A DNA stretch of 64,000 nucleotides from Mycogone perniciosa (Eukaryota > Ascomycota > Sordariomycetes > Hypocreales > Hypocreaceae): contig JAOALB010000001.1 of the NCBI GenBank assembly GCA_025331125.1, positions 310,001 to 374,000 on the forward strand, written 5' to 3'. The position numbers and the translations under genes were made by a program. Positions 33,772-44,397 of this stretch are shown here, piece by piece (the stretch's first letter is position 1; the number at the start of each line of letters is the position of its first letter). Under the pieces are notes generated by a model. It saw only the letters and a list, made by a program, of their open reading frames with translations, was not told the origin of the DNA and ran no database searches.

Positions 33772-35489
33772 ATGCCTCGCCCGCCCAAGAAGACCGCTGA
33801 AGACAAGGCTAAGATGCCTGTCGCAGCTGTTCCTCCTCCCACCATGGTTCCCGCTCCTGTTGTTGCTGGAATCCACCCAGCAGCACCTGTACCTGTTGCT
33901 CCTGGTCTTCCTCAACGCGTCGTTGACAACGAAAGCTTCGTCCGCGTGCGCGATTCGGTAAGTGAACAAATCCGACAACTCAATTTCATTCTCTCGCTTC
34001 CGCTTCCCCCTCACGTCCTGCCGTTTGCGCCGTGCGTTACGCGCCTCGTCTTGATAGAGTGTATATCACGACGCGCCAGCACCTGGATCACGGGTTCCGC
34101 TTGGAATAGACTCGACCCTCATCAGAAGAGTCAGAGTCGCAGTCACCATACGAGAGGGACGAGTCTGCCGAGTGGCAAGCTTGGGTGACGTAGACTGGAG
34201 CTGGACTCGCCTTGCGGATGCCTCTTTCTAGGATGTATCCTTGCTGGGCAATCAGCGCAAAATGAAGCCTGGACCCCCCTACATGGCAAATTCTACTACG
34301 AATTAACACAGGCGGCTTGCTCGCTTTTGCGCCATTCTATTTTCTATTTTTTTTCTGGCTTTGACGCGCGACAAGCAATTCAGGCCCCTCTTTGTTTACA
34401 TATGGGAACCCCGCGCCTCACTAGACCTTGAGAAGCTTATCGCCCAAGGAGCTATGGCCACAGGGCAACAAGGGTAGCTTTGAACATATGCATCCATCAC
34501 TCACATCAAACCTTCACCTGCATTCATTCACTTGACAGAAGCATAGTTGCCTCTTCGTTATCATTATCATCACTTTTTTCGACAGGCCGCTAACAAACTT
34601 CTGTAGGCTGTTGGCCGCCTGACTACTATTTTGGAACTCTTGCGGTCATTCACCAACGACTACATCCGTCAGACCAATCTGCTCCTTGGCGAGCACACTG
34701 CTGAGGTTGCCCCTGGAGATCTGATTAACACATTCGAGAATGCCGCCGCACAGCTCATCATGCCCCTGCCAGAGATGGCGCCTCTCGTTGAGGAGAAGAA
34801 GGAGCGCAAGAAGCGCACTCATGACCCCAACGCCCCCAAGCGTCCTCTGACTCCTTACTTCCTGTACATGCAGCATGCTCGATCCATCATCGCCAACGAT
34901 CTTGGTGCTGAGGCCCCCAAGGGCGCTGTTCAGGAAGAGGGCCAGCGACGATGGGCAAACATGAAGCCCGAGGAGAAGCAGGTGAGCAATCCTTCTAGTA
35001 GCTATCATAGCAAACCACTTTTTACTAACCCATATTCAGGGCTGGAACCACGCCTACCAATACAACCTGCGTTTGTACAATGCCAGGGTTCACTCATACA
35101 AGAATGGCAACCCGCTGGCCAAGAACATGAGTGATGAGGAGGCGCTCAAGTATGCCGAGGATTACAGCATCCCTATGCCCGAGCTCAAGGAGGCCGCCGC
35201 TCAAGCAGATGTCCCGGTGAATGATCAGGAAGCTATCGCCGAGCAACTGCAGCAGGCTGCCCCAGTCCCTTCGGAGGACGAGGAGGAAGAGACTCCTGCC
35301 AAGACTCCCAAGAAGCCTGCTTCTAGCCGGAAGCGCAAGCCTGCCACCCCTGCAGCTGAGGTAGAGACACCAAAGGCCGCACCACCTTCCAGCCCAGACA
35401 AGAAGCGGAGAAGGACGTCAACCAAGGCCGCCGAGATTGTTCCGGAGGAGCCTAAGAAGTCAGGACGCAAGAAGACTAAGAGCTCTTAA
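33772..35489 (+). CDS. HMG-box chromatin protein (NHP10/HmbC-like)
   Basis: Exons 33772-33957, 34607-34981 and 35040-35489 give 1011 nt, 336 residues. The N-terminus is Pro/Ala/Val-rich. A helical region follows the first intron (about 63-110, LTTILELLRSFTNDYI), and one HMG box begins at about residue 135 (DPNAPKRPLTPYFLYMQHAR ... RRWANMKPEEKQGWNHAYQY). The C-terminal third is acidic, then Lys/Pro/Ser-rich with AT-hook-like and nuclear localisation stretches (KKRRRTS, KKSGRKKTKSS). HMG boxes bend DNA. One box in mid-protein with an N-terminal helical domain resembles the INO80-linked NHP10/HmbC class rather than short NHP6 or mitochondrial HMG proteins, but this is inference. The first intron is 649 bp, the longest by far in the window. 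Confidence 0.88.
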
Positions 35490-36168
35490 GTGCCCTTGGC
35501 TTATAGGCTGGGCAATTCCTCTCTGTTCCCAAATACCCTGGCATAGGAATAGGGAAAACTTGTCCATCGCAAGGTTGGTCATTGGTGATTGTGGGCAAAC
35601 CCCATCCTACCATGGGGAGAACAGCCTTGTGATGACACTGCGTGGACACGGGGTCTACAACTACGGTTGAAGGAAACAAAGTTCCTTTCTCTCAGTCGTT
35701 GGGCTCTTGGGTTTGGTTGACTAGGTCGGAAATCATGATACCTCGGGCGAGAAACGGTGTGGGCTCTTGCTTTGCCATGTCTTTTTGATTTTTCTTTGAA
35801 GTTCTTATCCTTGTGTTTGTATGAGGAACGCCCATTTGAACCTTTTCTTTTGTGTTCTCTCTCTGGCAGGGCGGTCAGTATAAAAGGATTGGGGCTTTTT
35901 ATAAATCCGCCCTCTTTTGGCGGCTGAGGGTTGGAATGTCTGGTTGTTTGGAAGGGAGGGGATCTGCGTTGTGCCATGTTTGTGTCCTGGTGGCTGTATC
36001 TACTGCGCGGTTGAGGGCTCCGTACGCGATAATGAGAGCAATGATTCAGAGTATTTGACCAAGTCTCTTTGTTATGTACTGTGATGATAACCAGGCTGTT
36101 CGTTCACATTGACTATAGTTCACATGGACTATGTACGATCTTCCCCTTCAAGAACTCATCAAGGTCGG
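35490..36168. other. Convergent spacer, HMG gene / urease
   Basis: Contains the 3-prime flanks of both genes and the doubtful basic ORF above. Nothing else is seen. Confidence 0.5.
35579..35977 (-). CDS. Possible small basic protein antisense to the HMG gene 3-prime flank (weak)
   Basis: A true ATG at 35977 opens 132 codons rich in Arg, Lys, Ser, Pro and His (for example KHKDKNFKEKSKRHGKAR). It lies between the convergent HMG and urease genes and would overlap their 3-prime untranslated regions. No family is recognised and no splice structure is seen. Composition alone may explain it. Confidence 0.2.
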   Translation of the reverse strand: MAQRRSPPFQTTRHSNPQPPKEGGFIKSPNPFILTALPEREHKRKGSNGRSSYKHKDKNFKEKSKRHGKARAHTVSRPRYHDFRPSQPNPRAQRLRERNFVSFNRSCRPRVHAVSSQGCSPHGRMGFAHNHQ

Positions 36169-39061
36169 CTAATACATATACCACGCCTGCGACAACGGCA
36201 AACTCTCCGCCTTCTCCGCCACGCAAACCTGTCCATCTGCCTCAACTGTGTAACTCTCTGGATCAACCCTCATGCGCGGCATGGCGTCATTGAGGCGCAT
36301 ATCGCGCTTACTGACGGTGCGACACCCCCTCACGGCCTCGACGCGCTTGCGCAGTCCGTATGTTTGCACGGTGCCAGAGTTGATGGATGCCGCGGAGACG
36401 AAGAGCACGCTGGTTTCAGGAACCAGGGGGGCGTACATGGGTCTGGCGATGACGGGTTCAACGGTGGGAATGGAGGCGTTGGGATCGCCCTGAAGGAAGC
36501 TGTCAGATCTTGATAACGAAACACATAATGGACGACAATAATGGAAAAGGGGGGACGGGGGGGATGAATGTGAACTTACCATCATGGCGGAAGCTATGAG
36601 GCCGCTTTTAATGACCAGTGAGGGCTTCGTGCCAAACCAAGCTGGATCCCAAACTACCAAGTCTGCCAACTTGCCCACCTCGACGCTACCTATAAGATGC
36701 CCGAAGCCCTGTGCCAGGGCCGGGTTGATAGTGTACTTGCTCACGTAGCGCCTCACTCTGAAGTTGTCTGCCCCTGTGCCCTCATCCTCTGGAAGCGGCC
36801 CTCGCTGCATTTTGTTCTTGTGCGCCGTATTCCACGTCCGCAGAACAACCTCGCCACAGCGTCCCATGGCCTGCGAGTCAGAGCTCATCATGCTAATGGC
36901 ACCAAGGTCATGCAGCACGTCCTCGGCGGCAATGGTCTCTTCGCGGATGCGACTCTCGGCAAAGGCCACATCCTCGGGGATATCCTTAGACAGGTGATGG
37001 CAGACCATGAGCATGTCGAGGTGCTCGTCGATCGTGTTGCACGTGTAAGGACGAGTTGGATTAGTTGACGAGGGGAGCACGTTTGGATGCTCGACAACAG
37101 AGATGATGTCCGGGGCGTGGCCGCCGCCAGCGCCTTCGGTATGGTATGTGTGAATAGTGCGGCCCTTGAAAGCACCAACAGTCGCTTCAACGAAGCCCGA
37201 CTCGTTGAGCGTGTCGGTATGGATAAGGCACTGGACATCGAGCTCGTCACAGACTGTGAGGCATGCGTCGATCGCAGCTGGGGTGGCACCCCAATCTTCG
37301 TGAATCTTGAGACCGCACGCGCCAGCGGTGACTTGCTCGCGCAAGGGCTCATGACCACTATCGTTGCCCTTGCCAGTAATACCTACATTGACTGGCAGTG
37401 CATCGCAAGCCCTGAGCATTTGGCGCATGTAATTCTTTCCAGGGGTGCATGTCGTTGCGTTGGTACCGGCACTGAAAAGGGGCGTAAGCCTTGATGATCG
37501 AATGATGCAAATTGAAGCGAAGGACAAACTCAAGGGAAAGGGATTTCAATGAGGAGACAATCAGTACGAAAATGACTTTAACTCACCTAGGTCCTACGCC
37601 ACCACCAAGCAGTGTGGTGACGCCAGATGAAAGAGACTCCATCGCCTGTTGCGGACAGATGAAGTGAATGTGCGTATCGATGCCTCCAGCCGTGATGATC
37701 TTACCTTCACCGGCCACGACGTCTGTGCAGCTTCCGACAACCATGTCAGGCGACACGCCGTCCATAACGTCCGGGTTGCCTGCCTTGCCAATACCAACGA
37801 TATGCCCATGTTTGACTCCAATGTCGGCCTTGTAAATGCCGGTCCAATCCACCACAAGCGCATTGGTTATCACCAAGTCCAGCGATTCAGCGTCTGGCTG
37901 ACCCGTGGCTTGGCCCATACCCTCACGGATTGTCTTGCCACCGCCAAACTTGCATTCGTCACCATAGACAGTGAAGTCCCTCTCTACTTTGATCCATAAC
38001 TCGGTGTTGCCTAGTCGGACAAGGTCACCAGTTGTTGGGCCAAACATAGTAGCGTAGGCTGCGCGGTCCATCTCGAACTTGCCAACGTCCCCGAAATCGA
38101 AATCGCCTTCGGGCTCGGGCATGTGCGCAAAACCGGCTTGCTGCAACCTGCTGACGATTTCATCGACCCGCCAATGCTCGACACCACCAGTGGCTAGGTT
38201 GTTGCCGCCACGAATGACCTTGTTGCCTCCAATCTCGACCAGTGTTACCCTCTTGGTGTCCCCAGGCTCGAAGCGAACTGATGTTCCAGCAGCAATGTCG
38301 AGTCGGAAGCCATAAGCCTTGGCTCTGTCGAATTCCAGTTGTGGATTTGTCTCGATGAAGTGATAATGCGAACCTACCTGGATGGGCCGATCACCCTTGC
38401 TCGTCACACGGAGCCTGACCCTTTTACGATTCTCATTCATGACGATCCTTTCCTTGACTGCGACAACAACACCGGGTTGCTTGATAGGGTCATAGTCCTC
38501 ATTTGGGGGGAGGGGGAATTTGCTGTTGTCTGGGATAGGGAGAAAGCTCCCATACAAAGCATCTTCAATGTTACCATCGTCGGAGCAAATGGGATTGTGC
38601 ACAGTGACAAGATATGTGCCTGTAGGGAACGTGCCCTCGACTTGGATCTGGTGCAGAGTAGTGCAGACCGATGGCAGAACGTGGCGACGGCCTAGCATCT
38701 TGGCGCCGCGAGCCATGAGGTCAGAGACATTGTAATGGCCATCACGGATGAGCTCGTGGAGGCTATTGGCAATGAGGGCCTTGGAACGGAACAATCAATT
38801 AGTATTGCATGTAGCCGAAGATGAGGGCTCAATCGAGCATACCGTTGCCTCAGAGTGGTTCAGCCTGACGCCTCTAGCGAGCCGTCTCTGGGCCAGAAAG
38901 CCAACCTGAGAGATGACAAGCTTATCGATCTACAAAGAAGCATGCGAGTTGCAAAATGTTAGCCAAATCAAGGGTCAAGAGTGTACTCCATAGTGGAGAT
39001 GGATGGTTGGACACGGACGCCAAGCATGCAAAGCACGCACCTCTTTCGGCACGAGATTCAT
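36169..39061 (-). CDS. ure1: Urease, single-chain fungal type
   Basis: Hydrolyses urea to ammonia and carbamate with a di-nickel centre in the cytosol. Exons 39061-39041, 38929-38843, 38779-37587, 37471-36580 and 36489-36169 total 2514 nt and encode 837 residues, close to jack bean urease (840). The 21-nt first exon encodes MNLVPKE and joins to the conserved LVISQVGFLAQRRLARG block. Order is gamma, beta, alpha, as in plant and fungal ureases. Every catalytic residue is present: His406 and His408, the carbamylated Lys489 (KIHEDWG), His518, His544, the flap Cys591-His592 and Asp632, one less than the jack bean numbering. Activity needs nickel and UreD/F/G-type accessory proteins, none of which are in this window. 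Intron 2 ends in AAG. No neighbour suggests a purine or urea cluster. Confidence 0.97.
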
Positions 39062-39869
39062 GGCTACGAGTATTGCGCGCAGATCCCGAAATTCAACGAT
39101 ATTGCCTTAGAAAACCAGAGCATACGAGTCGCATAGCATTGCGATGCAGAAACCGAAGAGACGAGAAGATTAGTGTTTACGAGTACTCCGTAGTGTTGCT
39201 GCCCATAGATAAGACTTCCCCGCCACAGAGGATTCCGACCTCCAAGCTCCGACTGCCGACCTGCTGCATTTGTCGCGATAAGGATAGGATTGGTGGATAG
39301 AGAGGATGGCTAATACGAAGTAGAAACACTAGACATTCCCAGCGCCACAATATACCAGCAAACATTCGGATCCTTCTGAACTTGTGAACCATCTAGAGAA
39401 TAGACGAGTTTGAGAATGAAACGACAGAGTTGAGAAATGACCAACATCTTAGAAACTGATCTGATGTTACACTGCACATGTAATGTGGAGCTGGGGACCA
39501 CTCAAAGCTCTCCAACACACGTATACTCGTAATTGGCATTACGAGATCCCTGCTCGCAGTGTTATACAGTGCTACCTATAATACCGACCAGCCAACCACC
39601 ATGCATGTCGATGGAGTGTTCGCCTCAGATGGACTTGATCTGCTCTGTGCAAGCAAATAAAAAGAGCCAATATTCAGTTGTACCTAACTAATCACATATC
39701 AAAAGGTATTGTTGCCGCCCTGCTTCCAGCATCCAGGCCGCAGCATCATAACCACAAACGCCTATCTAACCGGAACTCCATGGCCATGGCCATGGCCTTT
39801 TCTGTCACACATATTCGTTCCGCAGATATCAAACCTTAACGCCAAACCTACCTCCTCCGTCCGTCCGCC
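39062..39869. other. Urease promoter / ADA3 3-prime flank
   Basis: Urease and ADA3 both read leftward, so this 0.8 kb holds the urease promoter. A GTACTCCGTA motif lies at about 39183-39192. I did not find a convincing GATA cluster or TATA box and no gene. Confidence 0.5.
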
Positions 39870-41875
39870 TCACTCTTCCTCAACCTCTTCATCCCACTGC
39901 TCCTTCTCCCTCTTGACAAACTCTGCCATCTCTGTAGGCTTGAAAATGGAACTGCCCGGATCCTCTACTCGTGGGACTTTGCCTAAACTCTCATCATCAA
40001 AGACCGACCCAATGGTGTCGATCCACCGTCTTCGCCGCTCCATGAGCGTCTTCGTCAGGTCTCCTATTCCTGGCCGTGCCATGCCTGCCGCACCACCAAC
40101 AAAGTGGCTGCCTCCACCCGCGCCGCCAGGGCGCTTCGACTTCTTACTCTTCCCCATGGTCCGAGTTCTCTTGAGGTATGCGGCGTTGACTTGCGAGTCA
40201 AGATCTTCGAGGATGGTCTGGTATTCCTGGTGAGCCATTCGCTCCCGCACTAGGTCCATCAACCGCGCCTTGCGCGCGCCGTTGATCAACATCTGCTCCT
40301 TTAGACGGGTTTGCAGTACTCGTAATCTGCCGGCAACCTCATCGTCAAAGTGCCCATCGTACTCGCCTTCGAATCCTTCTTGTGGAAGAAACCCGATGTG
40401 TCTCAGCTCCTGTTTGAGCCGCTCGTCCACTTGTGCGTACTCCAACTTCGGATGAGTTGCCTTCTTCCATGCCTCCGTCGACGACTCGGTCATGTAGGCC
40501 GCCGGAGGGACAGGATTAGACTTGTCGTCTGCGATACCGTTCTGCTCCTCTCCATTGACATCGCCGTTCATGCTGACATCGCCGTTGGTAACGCCATTAG
40601 TAGTTGGCTTATCATCTGATGACTGTATGCGACTCTCTGGTCGTAAAGCTTGCAGTAGCCGTGACGCCAATGGCCCAATAGACAATGCATCCGTCTCCGC
40701 AATGCTGTCAGTCATATTCTCAATGCTGCCGCGAGGTTGGTTTGGTGGCGCCTTATCGCGATTCTGTTGGGGGGAATCAACCGACATGGCACCGTCCTCC
40801 TCGGCCCATATCTCGGTATAGTGCCTCTTACCGCGCTTCGGCATGACAAACGGAGTCATGCGATCGCCTCGCTCCCGCAAAAATGCTAGATCTTCCTCAG
40901 AAAATGGTCTAAAGTATGGATCTATGTAAGACGAAAATGTCGAGAAGTTGATCTGGCTGCTCGGCTTCGCATTGCTAAAGTCCTTGTCTGGCGGATCACC
41001 AGCGATCCTATCTGCAAGATCACTCTTGGGGTACACTGCGACGGAGAAGATCCTCTTCTTTTCTTCTTCCGACATGCCATCGTGTGTAGGTAGGATTTCG
41101 TAAACGGTAGGGTCTGGAAAGGTCGAAGGGTCTTCGCCGAAGGTCTGCGCCTGGGGTAGCTCGCGCTTTGGTGGCGCACCTTCATCTTCCGAGCTCGATT
41201 CTTCCTCTTCATTCTCCTCCTTCTTAGTCTTTTCGTCTACTTCCATGGCGGATGGAGAGGCGGCGGCGATAGGCGAAAGGGATGAGCTGGCATCGTCGTT
41301 GTCGCGCGCGTGCTTGCGCTTTGAATCTCTCAGCGGAGACGATTGTTCTGTCGCAAAATCCTGATTAGCACGAATAACCCCACATATAGTTACAAGGATG
41401 CCGACGTTGTCGCGCACAGGGTGTAGGATCGCATACCGTGGTTGCCACCGTCCGGCGCCAATGAATCAGAACCCTTCTTTCTCTTGTGCTTAGGCTTCTT
41501 ACCATCCTGCTCGCCTTCGATGCGCAAATCGTCCGGGCGCTTCTTACGCTCGTCTGCCAGATATCTCATTCCCCGGTCATAAAACGTGGAGCGTTTCTCC
41601 ATAATGTTGATGAGCGTCTTCAGCTTGTCAAGCATGCCATCGATGCTCCGCGAGTCGGGGATCATGGCGTTGGATGCGCCTGGGTCCACCACGTTATCAT
41701 ATGTCAGGTTTGCGAAAAGTATAACCCTCGTATTGAGATAATCCGGATCGTAAAACTCTTGAGGTGGAAGGCTGGACGCTGGGGCCGGAACTGGCGTCGA
41801 GTTGCGGCTTGGTTTCGGCATGGCGGCGGAATTCTTCTTGCCAGTTCCTTTCTGGCCAGACCCAGGAGGAGCCAT
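39870..41875 (-). CDS. ada3: ADA3/NGG1 subunit of SAGA and ADA histone acetyltransferase complexes
   Basis: Exons 41875-41437 and 41347-39870 total 1917 nt, 638 residues. ADA3 joins GCN5 and ADA2 in the nuclear histone acetyltransferase module. The N-terminus is basic and Pro-rich, then has a conserved-looking block (DYLNTRVILFANLTYDNVVD) and a nuclear localisation-type Lys-rich stretch. An acidic Glu/Ser tract (EEENEEEESSSEDE in part) follows the intron. The C-terminal third has the ADA3 signature: LKQELRHIGFLP, then FDDEVAGRLRVLQTRLKEQM with NGARKARL, and a tail with MERRRRWIDTIGSVFDD. The start at 41875 is the first ATG. It shares a 746 bp upstream region with the GH47 mannosidase gene. 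Confidence 0.92.
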
Positions 41876-42621
41876 GATGGCGCGTGCAAGTGCCGAGCGC
41901 TATCTCTTCATAGACCAATATGCGCTGTGTTGATGATGTGCGAAATGAAATGCTTCCTGGGGTGGAGCGAACATTACACTGTCACGTTCAAACATCATGT
42001 TAGTGACGCATTAGGAGTGAAATAGAGGATTATGGAGGAGGGAAAACATTTTTCCGCTACCATCATCATATTAGGTAAGTCATTATGTATCTAGTAGATA
42101 CATACTAGTATGACCGTGGCGAAGCAGCTCTTCATGGTTAACATTTCGAGAATCCGAAAGTGGCCTTACTTAGTTGTTTTGGATATTTGAATGGAATTGT
42201 CTTATTCCTGATTTATTAAAATCAGCTGATATAACCCGGCTTTATTAATCCATGTACGTTGCTGTCAATTATCTGCCTGCCACTACTCCACTGAGGTTTA
42301 AGGTCACCCAGTGCCTTGGGCCTTTGTCCGTGAGTCTTACAAGGCACCTGTGTCTTTATCAGAATACTGAAGCAGCCTTCAGTCAGACGTATCCTCCCCT
42401 GCTACAGCAGGATTCACTCTTCTGACTTTTGTCTTCTTTTAGTCAGAAGATATTTCATGTTCAAGTTCGCCTTGAGCCTTTAAACGTGAGGCCAAGACAT
42501 GATCGTCAGCATTGCAGGCTAAAGCCACAACCCGCTCCCCCTCTCTCAGAGAGCCGTCGTCCTCGTCAACATTCATATCGAGAGATTGAGAGCATACTAT
42601 CATCCTCATTCGTCCTCCAGA
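41876..42621. promoter_or_regulatory. Shared divergent promoter, ADA3 (-) / GH47 mannosidase (+)
   Basis: 746 bp between the two start codons, AT-rich in the centre (about 42050-42250). The side before the mannosidase ATG is pyrimidine-rich. No defined transcription factor site is claimed. Confidence 0.5.
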
Positions 42622-44397
42622 ATGATAGCTGGTCGGAGAAAGATCGTCGTGGTGATTCTAGCGCTTATCACGGTTTTTCTTCTATGGAAAGGTTTCGGAA
42701 GCTCAACATACAGCTCACCACCACCAAGCAAGGACACAGTTGGTGAAGGCGCCAAAAGCCATTTCCCAGACGATGATTTCGTTTGGCGAAATATCAAGTA
42801 TGACTATCCAGTCAAATCATTTCGAGCCTTTCCCAAAGCACCTAGCGCCCGTCTTCCCAAGGTCCAAAATATTAAATTCCCCCCGGAATCTTCGTCTGAC
42901 AGAGAGACACGCCTGACGCGCCAAAAGGCGATCAAGGATGCATTCATGAGGTCCTGGGACGCGTACAGGAAGTATGCATGGCTCCGCGATGAGGTCACGC
43001 CCATCACCGGCAAGGATAAAGAAACATTTGGTGGATGGGGCGCGACACTGGTTGACTCACTGGATACGCTCTGGATTATGGACATGAAGAATGAGTTCAA
43101 TGAAGCTGTCGAAGCCACACATCGGAACATCTCATTCACTACTACTGTGGCCAACTGGATCAACGTCTTCGAGACAAACATCAGATTTCTAGGCGGTCTG
43201 TTGTCTGCTTACGATCTGAGCGGTGATGAGCGGCTTCTTCATAAGGCCAGAGACGTGGGCGATATGCTCTACAAGGCATTTGACACCCCCAACCACTTGC
43301 CCGTGACTCGATGGGACACCCATGCCGCTGCCCGCGGCGACAAGCAACTCGCTTCAGCCTCTACTCTCGTTGCGGAAATTGGCTCCCTCAGCATGGAGTT
43401 TACTCGATTAAGTCTTGTCACTGATGACCCCAAGTATCACGATGCAATCCAGCGCATCAGCGAGCTCTTCCTTGCGTCTCAGAAGAAGACCAAGCTTCCG
43501 GGGATGTGGCCGATAGTTGTGAACGCAGCGGAGAAACAGTTTGCCGGGGGTGTCGATTTCACTCTCGGCGGCATGGCAGACAGCACCTTCGAGTATTTGG
43601 CCAAGATGGTTGCGCTCTTGGGTGATAGGGACTCCATATATCGTGGCATGTATCTCCTCAGCATAGAAACGGCCGAGAAGCACCTCTTCTTTCGCCCAAT
43701 GATCCCGGGAGCAGACGACATTCTATTTTCTGGCCACGTTCATGTATATGGCGACGGAGAATATCTTTACACGAAGACCGGGCACTTGAACTGTTTCGTC
43801 AGTAGCATGCTAGCGCTAGGGGGGCAGATTATAGCTAAGCAGACGCATGTCGACTTAGGAGCCAAGATTACACGGGGGTGCATTTGGGCATATGAAGCCA
43901 TGAAAACTGGCGTTATGCCGGAGCTGTTTCATCTCGCGGCTTGTGAGGATATTTCCTCGTGTAAATGGAACGAAACACGGTGGCATGCCTTAGTTGGCAG
44001 TGAGAATGACAGCAAGGAGAGCGAAGACATCATAAAGCAACAGCGCCTGCCAAAGGGATTCACGAAGATGTTGGACACGAGGTATATCCTCCGACCCGAA
44101 GCAATCGAGAGTGTGTTCATCATGTACCGCGTCACTGGCGATCCGTATTGGCAGGAGAAGGCGTGGAAGATGTGGCTGGCAATTGACAAGTTGACACGCA
44201 CAGAGCTGGCCTACAGTGCGGTGAATGATGTCAGTGTTGGGGAGGGAGAAGACGCCCGCAAGAGCGATTCGATGGAGAGCTTCTGGCTGGGCGAGACGTT
44301 GAAGTATTTCTATCTGATTTTCTCCGAGCCTGATTTGATAAGCTTGGACGACTGGGTGTTTAACACAGAAGCGCATCCATTCAAACGACTGGGATAA
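42622..44397 (+). CDS. Glycoside hydrolase family 47 alpha-1,2-mannosidase
   Basis: Intronless, 591 residues from the ATG at 42622 (the longer frame opens with TTG). A type II membrane anchor lies at about 5-22 (KIVVVILALITVFLLW) after a short Arg/Lys tail, then a Ser/Pro stem and the catalytic domain. GH47 motifs are clear: GWGATLVDSLDTLWIM, FETNIRFLGGLLSAYDLSG, GGMADSTFEYLAK, RPEAIESVFIMYR, SFWLGETLKYFYLIF and NTEAHPF near the C-terminus, whose Thr is the family's calcium ligand. The family trims mannose from N-glycans in the ER or Golgi. ER versus Golgi subtype cannot be told here; the length and stem suggest a Golgi-type class I enzyme. Confidence 0.95.
   Translation: MIAGRRKIVVVILALITVFLLWKGFGSSTYSSPPPSKDTVGEGAKSHFPDDDFVWRNIKYDYPVKSFRAFPKAPSARLPKVQNIKFPPESSSDRETRLTRQKAIKDAFMRSWDAYRKYAWLRDEVTPITGKDKETFGGWGATLVDSLDTLWIMDMKNEFNEAVEATHRNISFTTTVANWINVFETNIRFLGGLLSAYDLSGDERLLHKARDVGDMLYKAFDTPNHLPVTRWDTHAAARGDKQLASASTLVAEIGSLSMEFTRLSLVTDDPKYHDAIQRISELFLASQKKTKLPGMWPIVVNAAEKQFAGGVDFTLGGMADSTFEYLAKMVALLGDRDSIYRGMYLLSIETAEKHLFFRPMIPGADDILFSGHVHVYGDGEYLYTKTGHLNCFVSSMLALGGQIIAKQTHVDLGAKITRGCIWAYEAMKTGVMPELFHLAACEDISSCKWNETRWHALVGSENDSKESEDIIKQQRLPKGFTKMLDTRYILRPEAIESVFIMYRVTGDPYWQEKAWKMWLAIDKLTRTELAYSAVNDVSVGEGEDARKSDSMESFWLGETLKYFYLIFSEPDLISLDDWVFNTEAHPFKRLG

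Noticed and set aside
35579..35977. Calling the basic 132-codon frame a firm gene
   Set aside because: Kept only as a weak feature: composition bias and convergent 3-prime flanks can explain it.
42586..42621. Extending the GH47 protein to 603 residues
   Set aside because: The extra codons open with TTG; the first ATG at 42622 directly precedes the membrane anchor.
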